Positions 46,739 to 57,500 of a DNA stretch of 64,000 nucleotides are shown here, one piece after another. How positions within the stretch are numbered: position 1 is the first letter of the stretch; each line of letters begins with the position of its first letter. Origin of the DNA: Pararge aegeria (Eukaryota > Arthropoda > Insecta > Lepidoptera > Nymphalidae); assembly GCF_905163445.1 (NCBI RefSeq), contig NC_053197.1, positions 3,224,001 through 3,288,000 of the forward strand, given 5' to 3'. Both the position numbers and the translations under genes were made by a program. A model generated the notes under the pieces. The model was not told where the DNA came from. It saw only the letters and a program-made list of their open reading frames with translations, and made no database searches.

Positions 46739-47002
46739 GATATGACACACTATAAAAAATAATTATTAACTCCTAGGTATGTCATTTTGCATTTTCTAGC
46801 AAAATAATTGATATATATAGTTGAGTCGTTGGATCATTGGCAAGCATGTGTAACTACGAATAACGAAGTTAAAGATATAGGATTAAATATCTCAAACACT
46901 ACACATGTTATCTTAATACAGGGAACTGACTAAGTTAAATTCAAACTCAAATTCATAAAAAATCAAAATTCATTTATTACAAGTAGGCATACTATAAGAA
47001 AG

Positions 47003-47275
47003 CGGTGTGAAGCGGTGGTAACCCACTAGGTAAAACTCCAACTTCACTTCCGGAAGCCCCAGTTCGAATCCCAGCACGCACCTCTAACTTTTCTAAGTAC
47101 TGTGCGTTTTAACCAATTAAATATTGCTTGCTCCAACTGAGAAAACCTGCATGCCTGCACGTTCTAAAAGGTGTCTGGAGTCCACCAATCCGCACTGAGC
47201 CAGCGTGGTGTTCTACGGCCATAAGCCCCTTCTCATTGTAGCCTGTATTGGGCAGGTAATGGGTCGATATAAACT
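47003..47275 (+). repeat. SINE S3 copy
   Basis: Head AAGCGGTGGTAACCCACTAG; body and CCAATCCGCACTGAGCC present. Confidence 0.7.
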
Positions 47276-47539
47276 TTTCACTTCGCGCCATTACACGTCT
47301 GTCTGCATGTACTGACTCGGACACGGATTCGGAAGGCAAATCCTACTGAGATAAAGCCGGCAAAACAATCAGCAGTCGCTCTTTTTCAACACCTAAATTT
47401 TTACTATAATTGTTCTATCTTGCTACAGATGAAAACCATCCGGGCTCAGACAAAAACTCTTCGTTCGTTCGGCGGTGGAATACATAATCCACCGCCGAAC
47501 ACAGTAAGTAGCATTGATTTAATATGTTACTATTGTACG

Positions 47540-47735
47540 CTCACTAGATTATATACAGAACCCCTTTGCCGCTGCTAAATCTTCATTTTATATCTCGTTT
47601 AATACAAAATTCATAACTGCTTGTATAAATTGCACCCTGCTACCGTTCTATATATTTATATTGACGCGGTTATGTAATTTCAAACTGATAGAGCCTTTAT
47701 GAATTACAAATGAATGAAATAGAGTAATCAACATG
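47540..47735. promoter_or_regulatory. Upstream block of OR-B shared with OR-A
   Basis: Counterpart of 28310..28530 at nearly the same distance upstream of the paralogous gene. Its collinear position favours descent from the gene duplication over independent repeat insertion. Confidence 0.4.
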
Positions 47736-47911
47736 TTCCATTCCCTTGGAAAAAATCAAATTTTATTTAACATTCAAAAACGCTTTTTTCGTTTAGACCT
47801 ATCATACTTATAATATGTTACCATTTCATAACAATTCATACCCAAGCCTTTTTATCAAACTGGATGTCATGACAAATATGTTTATGAAAATGTTCTTTGA
47901 AATCGGTTAGA

Positions 47912-48128
47912 TCACATTTTTTTTATTCCGCTACAAGTTAGCGTTAGTTATTGACTGTAATCTGACCTGGTGGTAAGTGATGCCATAGATGGTAACGGAT
48001 TAACCTTTTATTACGGCTATGACAGTTATATAAAACCCTAATCAGTTTCTACGTGACATCGTACCGGATCGTAGATCGCTTGGCGGCACATCTTTATCGG
48101 CAGGGTGGTAACTAGCCACGGCCGAAGC
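47912..48128 (-). repeat. SINE S2 3' part
   Basis: Reverse S2, missing its tRNA-like head, which is replaced by unrelated sequence at 48129. Confidence 0.7.
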
Positions 48129-48189
48129 TGTATACGTGTTCCTCTAACTTGTCTCAAAATGTACTAATGTTTAGGTTCAGCAATTATTG

Positions 48190-48425
48190 GACAGAAGAAG
48201 CCGTTACTTTGCGGAAATCCATGATATTCTTAACACTTAACAATTTTTCATTGTAAAGTCAACATCTCCTGAGGATGCTCCGGTTTCGGATCGAAACGTG
48301 CGTAGAGGGTATATTGCCGAAGATCTGTTTGGTGTGGAGTATAAGGATTGAAGAAATTATAAATTACACCACACAGATTCTCCTGCTTTTCGCGGATTAT
48401 AGCAAATTAAGCTTAATTTTGATAA
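48190..48425 (+). repeat. Interspersed repeat R5 copy
   Basis: GGATGCTCCGGTTTCGGATC..GTGCGTAGAGGGTATATTG and the AAATTAAGCTTAATTTT end. Confidence 0.65.
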
Positions 48426-48432
48426 AAAGTTC

Positions 48433-48530
48433 AGCAATTATAAATTCGTTATTACTGCCGCCGGAAACCGAAACCGGGACCTCCCACATATAACTACACA
48501 GCGCTCCCCGCTGCGCCATGAGAGTGGTCG
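48433..48530 (-). repeat. SINE S2 head fragment
   Basis: Reverse tRNA-like head (ACCGGGACCTCCCACA, GCTCCCCGCTGCGCCA). With 47912..48128 it may be one S2 copy split by R5. Confidence 0.6.
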
Positions 48531-48534
48531 TTAA

Positions 48535-49780
48535 AAGAACTTAGAATTTAATACAATAATTATGTAGCCCTCGAAATAGAACCTAGAATCTCGTCATCCG
48601 TAGTCAAACTTGATAACCAGTAGACTAATGAGGCAGTTAAAGTTAAATAAGCGTTGTAATAATAAAAAATAACCCTGGTGATGGATGCTGGTACGCCAAC
48701 CGTATCTCTCTTTATTTTATTACCGACCTTTCAAGCACACTCTGTATCGGCGAGGAAAATTTCAACGCGAGTTTTCCCGCTTGTTTACTTTACTTTCAAC
48801 TTAATTAAAGCTTTTTTATTTTATTTTACTTACAGAATGAGAATTGCATAATGGAACCTTTAAAATACGAACGCAATAAAGCATTTTTCGTTTATTTCAT
48901 CGAATGTAATAAATAAACTTACTATTTAAGTCTTTTAAAAAAGATTTAATCATTTATTCGGTTCATATTTCTGTCAATTATTGCGGTCATAATAGGTTTT
49001 GTTTATTTATTACTTATTTATATGCAATCACAGTTTTTTTATTTAGAAGGATTTTTATCGTTATCATTGTGATTTATTCTATTGAGTAGTTCTTTTTACC
49101 TTAAAATATAGGTTTAGGTTTAAAGACATTTATTCCCATACAAAGACCTACGTCACTTACATAGGAAACTTAATTTCTATAATAAATTAATACACTTCGC
49201 CATTAGACTAAACTAAATTCAATTTTACTATTATCTACTCATTCAATGTATTCGTCTTTAAATTTATTGGTATTACTTAATATATATAAGAAGCTAATTT
49301 AGTTTTGAATACATTTAATGAGTTTTATTATAAAATTTGGCGCCTTCAAAGGTAAGGGATTTTTTACCATAATTTGTTCTTGTTCTAGGTAAGGTAAGGA
49401 AACTGGCTCGACGAGTTTTATTTTTCTTTTTTGTGAAAGTGATATTAGTGTGGATTGTTTTGTTTATTGATTTTCTAATAAAGATGCACGTGCTATATAT
49501 ATATAATTGATGAATGTTCATTATTTTAGTATCACTATAGATTTTTTTGGTGGAAGTTCGAAAAGGATATTGGAAAAGAGTTTTTAATATTTTATTTTGA
49601 GCAGTTTGCAGATGAGCTAATCTTGTTTTAAATATAGAGTCAAAACACGACGTTCCATCATATATATTTTTAATTTACAAATCTTAGCTGCAATTTAACC
49701 GTATTATAAGTGAGAATGCAACGGTCAAACGTTTAATGCCAATATATCCTAATCTATATTATATATAACGTGTAAATGAA
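48535..49780. other. Unassigned AT-rich spacer
   Basis: Short open frames only; no recognised repeat. Confidence 0.4.
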
Positions 49781-49784
49781 AACC

Positions 49785-49985
49785 GAAATAATACCTACTT
49801 CAGAGGCTTTAGAGGTACATTATTTACTGTCTCTTAACTTATCTGTGAAACCGAAACGCTAGTAGTTTTTGAGTAAACCACTGCCATAGTTTTTACTGAA
49901 AGAGATCAGATACAGCCCTAACATCACATGCAAAATTAAGATCAAGTGACTCCTGTCACTTTATGAGGTACGCGAAATAAATTTT
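49785..49985 (-). repeat. Interspersed repeat H4, copy 3
   Basis: Reverse copy of the family at 6558 and 33595, with AGTGACTCCTGTCACT at its far end. Confidence 0.65.
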
Positions 49986-50289
49986 ATATTTTACAGGGTG
50001 ATTACAGTTTGCCAACCCCGCCTCTTCCCGCGAGAGTCGTCCAGATCGAGTAAGATAATATTATGGAGATAAAGGAGAATGAGCAGAAAAGTTCTCTGTT
50101 GCTACTCCTACTGTCAACTTCTGTCATAACCAATCTGTCTCCCCAGCGGAGCACAAGCAGGGGACAAAAAATACATCTCCCGATTATATCCCTTGCCAGG
50201 GGATATAATGTCCACCCGATAAAGCACGGAACATGGAATAGGAGAAGTTTACCCCCGTTTATTATTACACATATATAATTTGGATATTA

Positions 50290-50400
50290 TTGCCTCCTCC
50301 TTGTCTCCTGCCCATGCTAACCATGCTGGTGGTGATTATAGGCAAACCCAGCCGTTGAGAGAGGACCGTCCAGCAATGGACTGCTATAGACTATTAATGA
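50290..50400 (+). repeat. S4-type SINE fragment
   Basis: Contains GAGGACCGTCCAGCAATGGA followed by CTGCTATAGACTATTAATGA, the ending of this family. Confidence 0.45.
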
Positions 50401-50404
50401 CAAT

Positions 50405-50980
50405 GGGACCATCACCAAAAGCCTGCTTGTCCAAAGCTCATTTTTCTGTTACAATTTCGTAGTGATAGCGCAGATTTCATTAATTTGTGTTTTCTTACAC
50501 CGTATCTCGAGTTTAAATTAAACCATCGGTTCCGATTACACGTAATATTAAACGTCAAAGCCCGCAGCCCCACAATAGAGAAGCGTGAAAGATGTTACGT
50601 GCTCTAAATTGCTCTCTCCTTTTTTTAAGGAAGCCTGCATTGGGATATTCATATGAAATTTTTGACGACTCCCCTGTCGCTATGGTGAGCGATATACCCC
50701 CGGGTTCATACATGGGAGGCCCCGGGTCTGATCTCCTTCAGGTGACAATTTCAAAGTAGAGTGGCTGAGCCCTAACTAAAATATAAAGAATAATGTAAGT
50801 TATGAAAATAATATCTCCTACTAATGATACAGAACCACTAAAAAATATTGCGCAGTGGTAAATAAAATATCCTGCAAATTGTACTCAATCTATATTTACC
50901 TTAAACTTGCTGACACAACAAGTTCATAAATAGAGCATTGCATTTATATATAGCTATATTTTTTATAGTAATCCTTAATA
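50405..50980. other. Unassigned spacer
   Basis: A GAGCGATATACC..CCCCGGGTCTGATCTCC stretch at 50685..50740 may be a decayed SINE head; otherwise nothing seen. Confidence 0.3.
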
Positions 50981-50984
50981 TTAT

Positions 50985-51425
50985 AAATGTGAATGTAAGT
51001 TTGTTTGTTACGCTTTACGAGCGAAAACTACTTAACCGATCATCATGAAACTCTGTACACATATTCTTGGAAGTGTTAGAAGTAATATAGGATACTATTT
51101 ATCTTTCATAAAAAAAATATATATTTTTTTAATAAAAAGTATCCTATATTACTTCTGATACCTGTAAGAATACGAGTAAAGCTTCGGGAGAGGGGATGAA
51201 AGTGTTCGACGATTTTACACCATAACTCCGACAAATTATAACCGATTTAAATAACTATTTTTGTACTATAGAGGTTATAATATGTGTTTAATTTTGCCCA
51301 AATTTTGTGTAGATCTGATTAATGTGGTTGGAGATAGAGGACAAAACTCCTCAGCGGACAGCAGCAAACCCCTCATTTAAGGCTTAGCGATACTGAATAC
51401 TTAAATTTTTTTAGAACTACAACTA
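50985..51425 (-). mobile_element. H1 Helitron-like element
   Basis: Reverse copy with ATATTATAAATGTGAATGTA at the left and CTCATTTAAGGCTTAGCGAT toward the right; the CTAGC end is missing. Confidence 0.6.
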
Positions 51426-51696
51426 AATAAAACGTTAAGCATTCACAAACCTGGATGCCGAGCATTAGCCTTAAGCCGTGCAGCTGAAATAGACGTGGCG
51501 TAGTTTTATTTTCTCGCACACCGGGCGGTATCGGACACTGCCAGTGAGCCGGATTTTAAAACCATTAGTGGAGGCTCTCACTGCAAGCTGTAAACACTAC
51601 GGCATTACCTTCCGAATTCGGACATGACGCTGCTTTCCAAATACAATCCTACTTTACCATTAAAACCTTTGTCGACCACCCGGTAAATTGTGATTT

Positions 51697-51868
51697 AAAG
51701 TGGGAGGTTACGAATTCAATTGCCGGCAGGGGCATTTGAGAATTTATAATTTTAGAATTTTAGCTAGTCTGTGCGTGAGAGACTTAGGCTGTGGCTAGTT
51801 ACCACCCTATTGACAAAAACGTGCCGCTTCATACCGAAACGATGTCGCATATAAACCGATTAAGGATA
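51697..51868 (+). repeat. SINE S2 copy, partial
   Basis: Degenerate B box (GTTACGAATTCAATTGCC), then the S2 middle to AACCGATTA; 3' end replaced by reverse S1 sequence. Confidence 0.65.
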
Positions 51869-51975
51869 AATAAATAAATTTACTAAGACAATACACACAT
51901 CGCCATCTAGCCCCAAAGTAAGCGTAGCTTTTGTTATGCGTACTAAGATGACTGATGTATATTTTTATGAATAAC
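51869..51975 (-). repeat. SINE S1 fragment, left part of a split copy
   Basis: Reverse S1 3' end, interrupted at 51975; its continuation (ATACATAAATACTTATA) resumes at 52369. Confidence 0.75.
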
Positions 51976-52367
51976 TAGCGTACTCAGCCCGCTTCGCCGG
52001 GCTAGATTTTGCTTTATTTTATTTAAACAATAAACTTACATCATTAAATTTTTAATTTAAGTCTCATAATATATTAAATCATTTATTTCTCTCCGTATTT
52101 ATTCTCTTCTATTCTCTTCTCGAGCGGGTGAAGATAATTATCTACACCCATGTACACCCAACAATAGAATATCATCATAGTAAATAAAAGCTGTATTTGA
52201 CAGTTTGACAGATCAAAAATAGGAGTGCTCCGATCGTCACCAAACTTTACAGAATCACTCGCCAGATCAATCCGGAGATTCTGTAAAAGTTTCATTGAAA
52301 TCGGTCCAGCCGTTTCGGAGCCTATACGGAACATACCCACACACTTTTTCTTTTATGTAAATAGATA
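51976..52367 (-). mobile_element. Helitron-like element H3 nested in SINE S1
   Basis: Begins CTAGCGTACTCAGCCCGCTT and ends near CTTTTATGTAAATAGATAGA. Both ends coincide with the break in S1, between an A and a T, as expected for Helitron insertion. No coding capacity. Confidence 0.65.
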
Positions 52368-52387
52368 GATATACATAAATACTTATA

Positions 52388-52500
52388 GCATGGGTTCAAT
52401 ATAACTACCATACCCTTAAAAGATTAGTCCAATACCATCTTAGACTGCATCCTCACTTACGAGCAGGTGCGATTGCAGGGAAGGACATTGCGGAATAAAA
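52388..52500 (+). repeat. SINE S2 3' end
   Basis: ATCTTAGACTGCATCCTCAC..GGTGCGATTGCAGG and a GGAATAAAAAAA tail. Confidence 0.65.
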
Positions 52501-52688
52501 AAACACTATTATAGAAACAAAATATTACATTGTTGAAATACAAATATTGTATAGAACGTGCATAACTTTACAGTCCTTGATGTACTTATAATCCTTAGAA
52601 ATTGAAGTTGAAATTATTACATCAGAAATTGACGGACAAATGATATAAACCGAAGTAAATTTCCAGTGCGAGTAATAAAAACTTCAAT

Positions 52689-52807
52689 GGAAGGCTGTTT
52701 ATAACTCTTACATTCTTACTCCCTTAAGTTTTTTGTAAATTGTACTGGTGATTATTTCCATTTTATATCACCCGTCCGCTTGTGCATACCCTCTTTGCAC
52801 GCCACTG
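52689..52807 (+). mobile_element. hAT-like MITE, 5'-truncated second copy
   Basis: Matches the right half of 46540..46738, through TGCATACCCTCTTTGCACGC to CCACTG. Confidence 0.7.
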
Positions 52808-52824
52808 ATAATCACTACTAATTA

Positions 52825-53270
52825 TTCTTAACAAGCCGTTGCCCGCGTTCTTCGTGCGCCTTTATATATTACATTTTCTAGTAATCCCGTGAGAACCGTT
52901 TGTGTTACTGGTATAAAAAGTGGCCAATGTTACTCTCCGTCCCTTCAATGTGTCAAGTTCTCTGACAAAAGACGTCTGTTTATTATCGACCCGCCAAGAA
53001 GAGCGCGAAGCAAACACTGCCGTACCATCCTTTACTGAAACCATTTCGCCGCATTTTCAGGCCCCTATTTGAGAACCTCTGGGTAAGACCAGTACCCTTC
53101 ATTTCATTGTAAGCAAAGAAATGATGAAGCAGTGATGTCCTCATCACTGATTTCATCCCGAAATATATCTTGAATTAAATCATGTCTGCATTTATTTTAC
53201 AATAGAAACTACTACTGACACTTAAAATATCAAATCCCATAAACAAAAATTCTGATTTCTCAGATAACTC
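52825..53270. other. Unassigned, with an H1-like start
   Basis: GCCGTTGCCCGCGTTCTTCG at 52834 recalls H1; the rest (including a 60-codon minus frame) is unrecognised. Confidence 0.35.
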
Positions 53271-54122
53271 AGGTTATACTACTTAGGCCCTCATGTAAAT
53301 AATTTATCGAAAAGGCTTAGTTCTGCTGCCTATTCGGTAAAGAAGATACGCCATATGACCGACGTAAAAACTGCTAGGCTGGTCTATTTTAGTTACTTTC
53401 ACAGTATTATGTCATATGGAACCATACTATGGGGTAATGCTGCTGATATTGGCATTATTTTCGTGCTGCAGAAGAGGGCTGTTCGATCGATGTACAAAAT
53501 GTGTCCAAGAGAGTCATTGAGAGATAAATTTAAAGCTTGAAGATGACAATACATATTTGAAAATTCAATGTGTGTTCATAAAAACATTTCTAAATTTAAG
53601 AAAAACTGTGCAATAATTTAAGAAGTAAGTATAAACTTACAGTGCAAGATACTAGATTACATAAAATTCATAATTTGTACTTAACATAATTGCACACAAT
53701 TCTACAATAAACTACCCATTGACATCTTGGAGGTGTCTCTTAAAAAGTTCAAAGTTTGTATTAAACGTAAGCTTATAGAAAAGTCGTATTATAGTATAAA
53801 GGACTAAATAATCGATAAAAAAGCTTGGGTGTAAATAATTGCTCTAACCAGGTTACTCTTCTAATAATTTTAAATGACAGTGTGAGATGGTGATAACAAA
53901 AACACCCGGCTCAGTTTGTTGTGGTTTCTTCTTACACCAGGCCGCGCTTGGAACCCTCGTACCTTTAGTTTTAAGTTTACGAATATGGCTATCGCCATCA
54001 TCTCATTATCGTGTAATTCTCATGTAATGTACGCATCAAAAGTGCCTACTTGAATAAAGATATTTTTGACTTTGACTTTGACTTTGACTTTGACTTTGAC
54101 TTTGACTTTGACTTTGACTTTG
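53270..54122 (+). mobile_element. 5'-truncated copy of the (GACTTT)n LINE
   Basis: Contains RT C-terminal coding remnants (MTDVKTARLVYFSYFHSIMS, LWGNAAD, RAVRSMYKM) with stops, the 3' UTR, AATAAAG and nine or so TTTGAC units at 54064..54122. It ends about 400 bp from the OR-C stop codon. Its part 53600..53912 is repeated without a visible difference at 55204..55516. Confidence 0.85.
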
Positions 54123-54400
54123 ATTTTATATACACACTTGAATCTTTCACCCGTTGGAGATACCACCGCACCCTGTGTTCCCGGTGTTCCCGGTGCTCCT
54201 TCGGTGAATGTAGGGGAATTTTAGTTTGTCTCAGAGGAGGGTCTGCAACGGAGGGAGCCGCTAGCTGGGTCGCAGATGTATTCCAGGCGACTGGTTGGAA
54301 CACCGTGGCTTTAGTCGGTACGAGTCCGACATAATCACCGTGTCTCTTTGGCGCGGTGGTATTCATAAGGATTTCCCCAAGAAAAAAGTTATATACACAC
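54123..54400 (-). other. GC-richer segment after the LINE tail, unassigned
   Basis: The minus frame reads MNTTAPKRHGDYVGLVPTKA, then FQPVAWNTSATQLAAPSVAD. It looks like real protein or element coding sequence and is unlike the flanks. It begins directly after the TTTGAC tail. I suspect a mobile-element 5' part but cannot name it. Confidence 0.35.
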
Positions 54401-54520
54401 TTATGCATAAAAAGCAGTTCTTGTTTAGTACGCGGTCACCTAGTATAGCATAAGATATTTTGAGGCATGAGATGAGTAAGCTATTTTACTCTAAGCAACT
54501 TGTATTGGATCTAACTTTAT

Positions 54521-57500
54521 TTAATTATCTCCATAGATAGTTGTCGCCAAAGAAAAGTAAGACCAAGTAGTGCTGACAACCTGAAAATGGAAAAAACATT
54601 TAAATGTTTTTAGAGTAAAACACATAACATAAAATACATAGTAAGCGTCAAATAGTTAGTTATAATGTTACGGCAGTGATACCATTGGCTGTAGCCCGCG
54701 ACTTCGTCTGTGCTTGTTTAGTTAGGAGATAGAAATTACATAATTTATACCCGGACATACTCGTATGCCGGATCTAAATTATACAATTTCCATGTCCACG
54801 ATGCTATCTCCGTGCCGAATTTTGTCAAGAACATAATTAAACTGATCTTTCCAACAAAATAGAGGAATTAAACTCGGTCTAGATATCAGAGTCGGAGTTA
54901 TGGTGTAAAACTATCAAAATATGTTATTCCCTTTTCCTAAGGATACATATAGTTTTTTTGGGATTAAAAATAGCCTAAGTGTTGACCTGGAGAATCGATG
55001 TGTGCGAACAGACTGATAGACTGACGGATAAAAATCTGTCTTGTCTCTATCCAGATTGATATATTAAAAAAATACTGAAATCATCCAGTGGCAGTTTTAT
55101 TATAAGTACCTATGGATAAAGATATTTCTAGTTGTGTTGTTACGAGTAACATGTCTATTATTTCTAATATCAACAAAAATATTTTTTTTGTTTGTATACC
55201 TTTGAAAAACTGTGCAATAATTTAAGAAGTAAGTATAAACTTACAGTGCAAGATACTAGATTACATAAAATTCATAATTTGTACTTAACATAATTGCACA
55301 CAATTCTACAATAAACTACCCATTGACATCTTGGAGGTGTCTCTTAAAAAGTTCAAAGTTTGTATTAAACGTAAGCTTATAGAAAAGTCGTATTATAGTA
55401 TAAAGGACTAAATAATCGATAAAAAAGCTTGGGTGTAAATAATTGCTCTAACCAGGTTACTCTTCTAATAATTTTAAATGACAGTGTGAGATGGTGATAA
55501 CAAAAACACCCGGCTCGTTTTTATGTTTATTTCTTGTTATGGAAGAGATGTGTTTTCTGACACAGGGGTAGTATTACTATCCATAAAATAAGGCTCCAGC
55601 CATTAGAATTATTTATTAAATAAACTTTTTTTTTTTTTTTTATTACGTGTACTTACCGTAGTAAAAGTGTTAAGACTTATTGGCACATAATTCAACGATG
55701 TCACATAACAAGGAAGTTGCGCCCTGTGGACCAAAATTGATTAGAATTCTATATAATATACACATAGAGTAAAGATGGTTAAGAGATCCGACGAAGCCAT
55801 CTCTAATTATTATTCTTACTTGTCTCATTAGACCATCTTTACATTATTTTTAAACAAAAACGGTATTTTTTTTATTTACCAAATAAAAATATTATCCAGG
55901 TACTATACAGACATAGCACTAAGTACGGGACGATGTAAGGTCTCTTACTGACGAATGTATTAAGACGATCTACATATCCCGTCAAGAAGAAGCTGTCTAG
56001 ACAATGTTGGCATTTACCAGGACTTCCAAGAATTAAAAAAATCATAATTAATTAATTTCAAGTAGGCCTAGTTTATAAGCACTTTTGAAACGTACAGTAC
56101 GTCAGTTGGTCGCGACTCTACCGCTGTTTCAAAAGGCAGCTTCTACCGAGAAGAACCGGCAAGAAACTTAGCAGTTTGCTGTTTTTCAAGATCATTTTAT
56201 ACTTTTAACAATCTGTGGGTATATTTCTAGTAAGTCAATTATGTCGGTATTTTGTTTATCGTATACACTTCAGTCTTGTTGAGAGACACAGCCGGCGCGG
56301 CGCAAAGTTACCTTACTGTGTCTTTAGTCGGTATTATAAATTATTTTCTTACCTCATGATGATTAATCTAATGGTTTTCTGATAGTTTGTACCTCCCTCA
56401 TACCATGGATTCTCATACGCAGATTCTGCTATTTTTTCACTCTGTAATATTTTACAGAATATATACTCAACTGGTTTTTTAATAAAAATAAAACTTATAT
56501 AAACTAAATATTAATTATTTTTGTATGTTTTACCTTTTCCAGGGAAACAAACGAACACATAATCTCCACAACTTAGTTAAACACAAACTATAACATTAAC
56601 CACAAAATGCTTTGCGATCAACTAACAAGCGAAAAACTTAAGAGAGCTTACCATAGATTCGATAGTAGCATATTAAATCAAAGCTTATTTTGCCATAATA
56701 AATTTCTGTTTTGTATTAAGTGTATTTGTTGTTGAAAGTAATGTACGTATGAGATAAAAAGTTGAGTTAGGTAAAGGGGGTGGTAGGAATATAGCGTTTT
56801 GGGAGCTGTAATATTTTAAAGAAAGCGTACTGTATTTATAGAAGAAAAAGAAAAATGTATAAAGATTAGTGCACGCGAAAGACAATTAATCTGGAAAAGG
56901 AATAAACTCACGGTACCCCTTCTAGAATTCAGCGTGTCACTTATTCCACTTACCCACAATAAAGTTCACCAGCACAATACTCAATAAGGCGTTATGCGAA
57001 ACGATATTAATTTATATAATTTTTGTAACTTACACGGCCATGTTTCTCACGAATAGAACGTGCGCGAGAAAATAAAGATAGGAGTTTTAATGAGAGGGAA
57101 AGAGAAAATGTCGAATTAGTAATTTTTATTAGCGTTTTGTTTCGGCACATATTTTGATTGCCATATTAAAATTGTGTTCCCTATTATTACCAGAGAGGGT
57201 TTGCCGATAATCATCAGGCTGGACGGACGTGTTGGTAATCACATTAAATGGCAGTAGTAGCAGAGAGGACGATGCTGCAATTTCCCCGTTATAATCCCAC
57301 GGTCACCTTGTACGATAGCCGCGAGATGTGGAATTGTGACATCTGTATTCTGAGTAATTTTTCTTTGTGTTGTATGCTTACGTACTTTGTATGATATAAT
57401 AATATTTTTTTTTTTTTATTTCGTAATTGCTTCTTGTGTACAACCTAATCCTTAAGTCTAAGTGTTTTTTTTTTCCTTTTCTTTGTAGGGTTTGCAAGGC

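Noticed and set aside
54050..54334. Repetitive DFDFDF or KSKSKS protein
   Set aside because: It is only the translation of the TTTGAC tail of a LINE copy.
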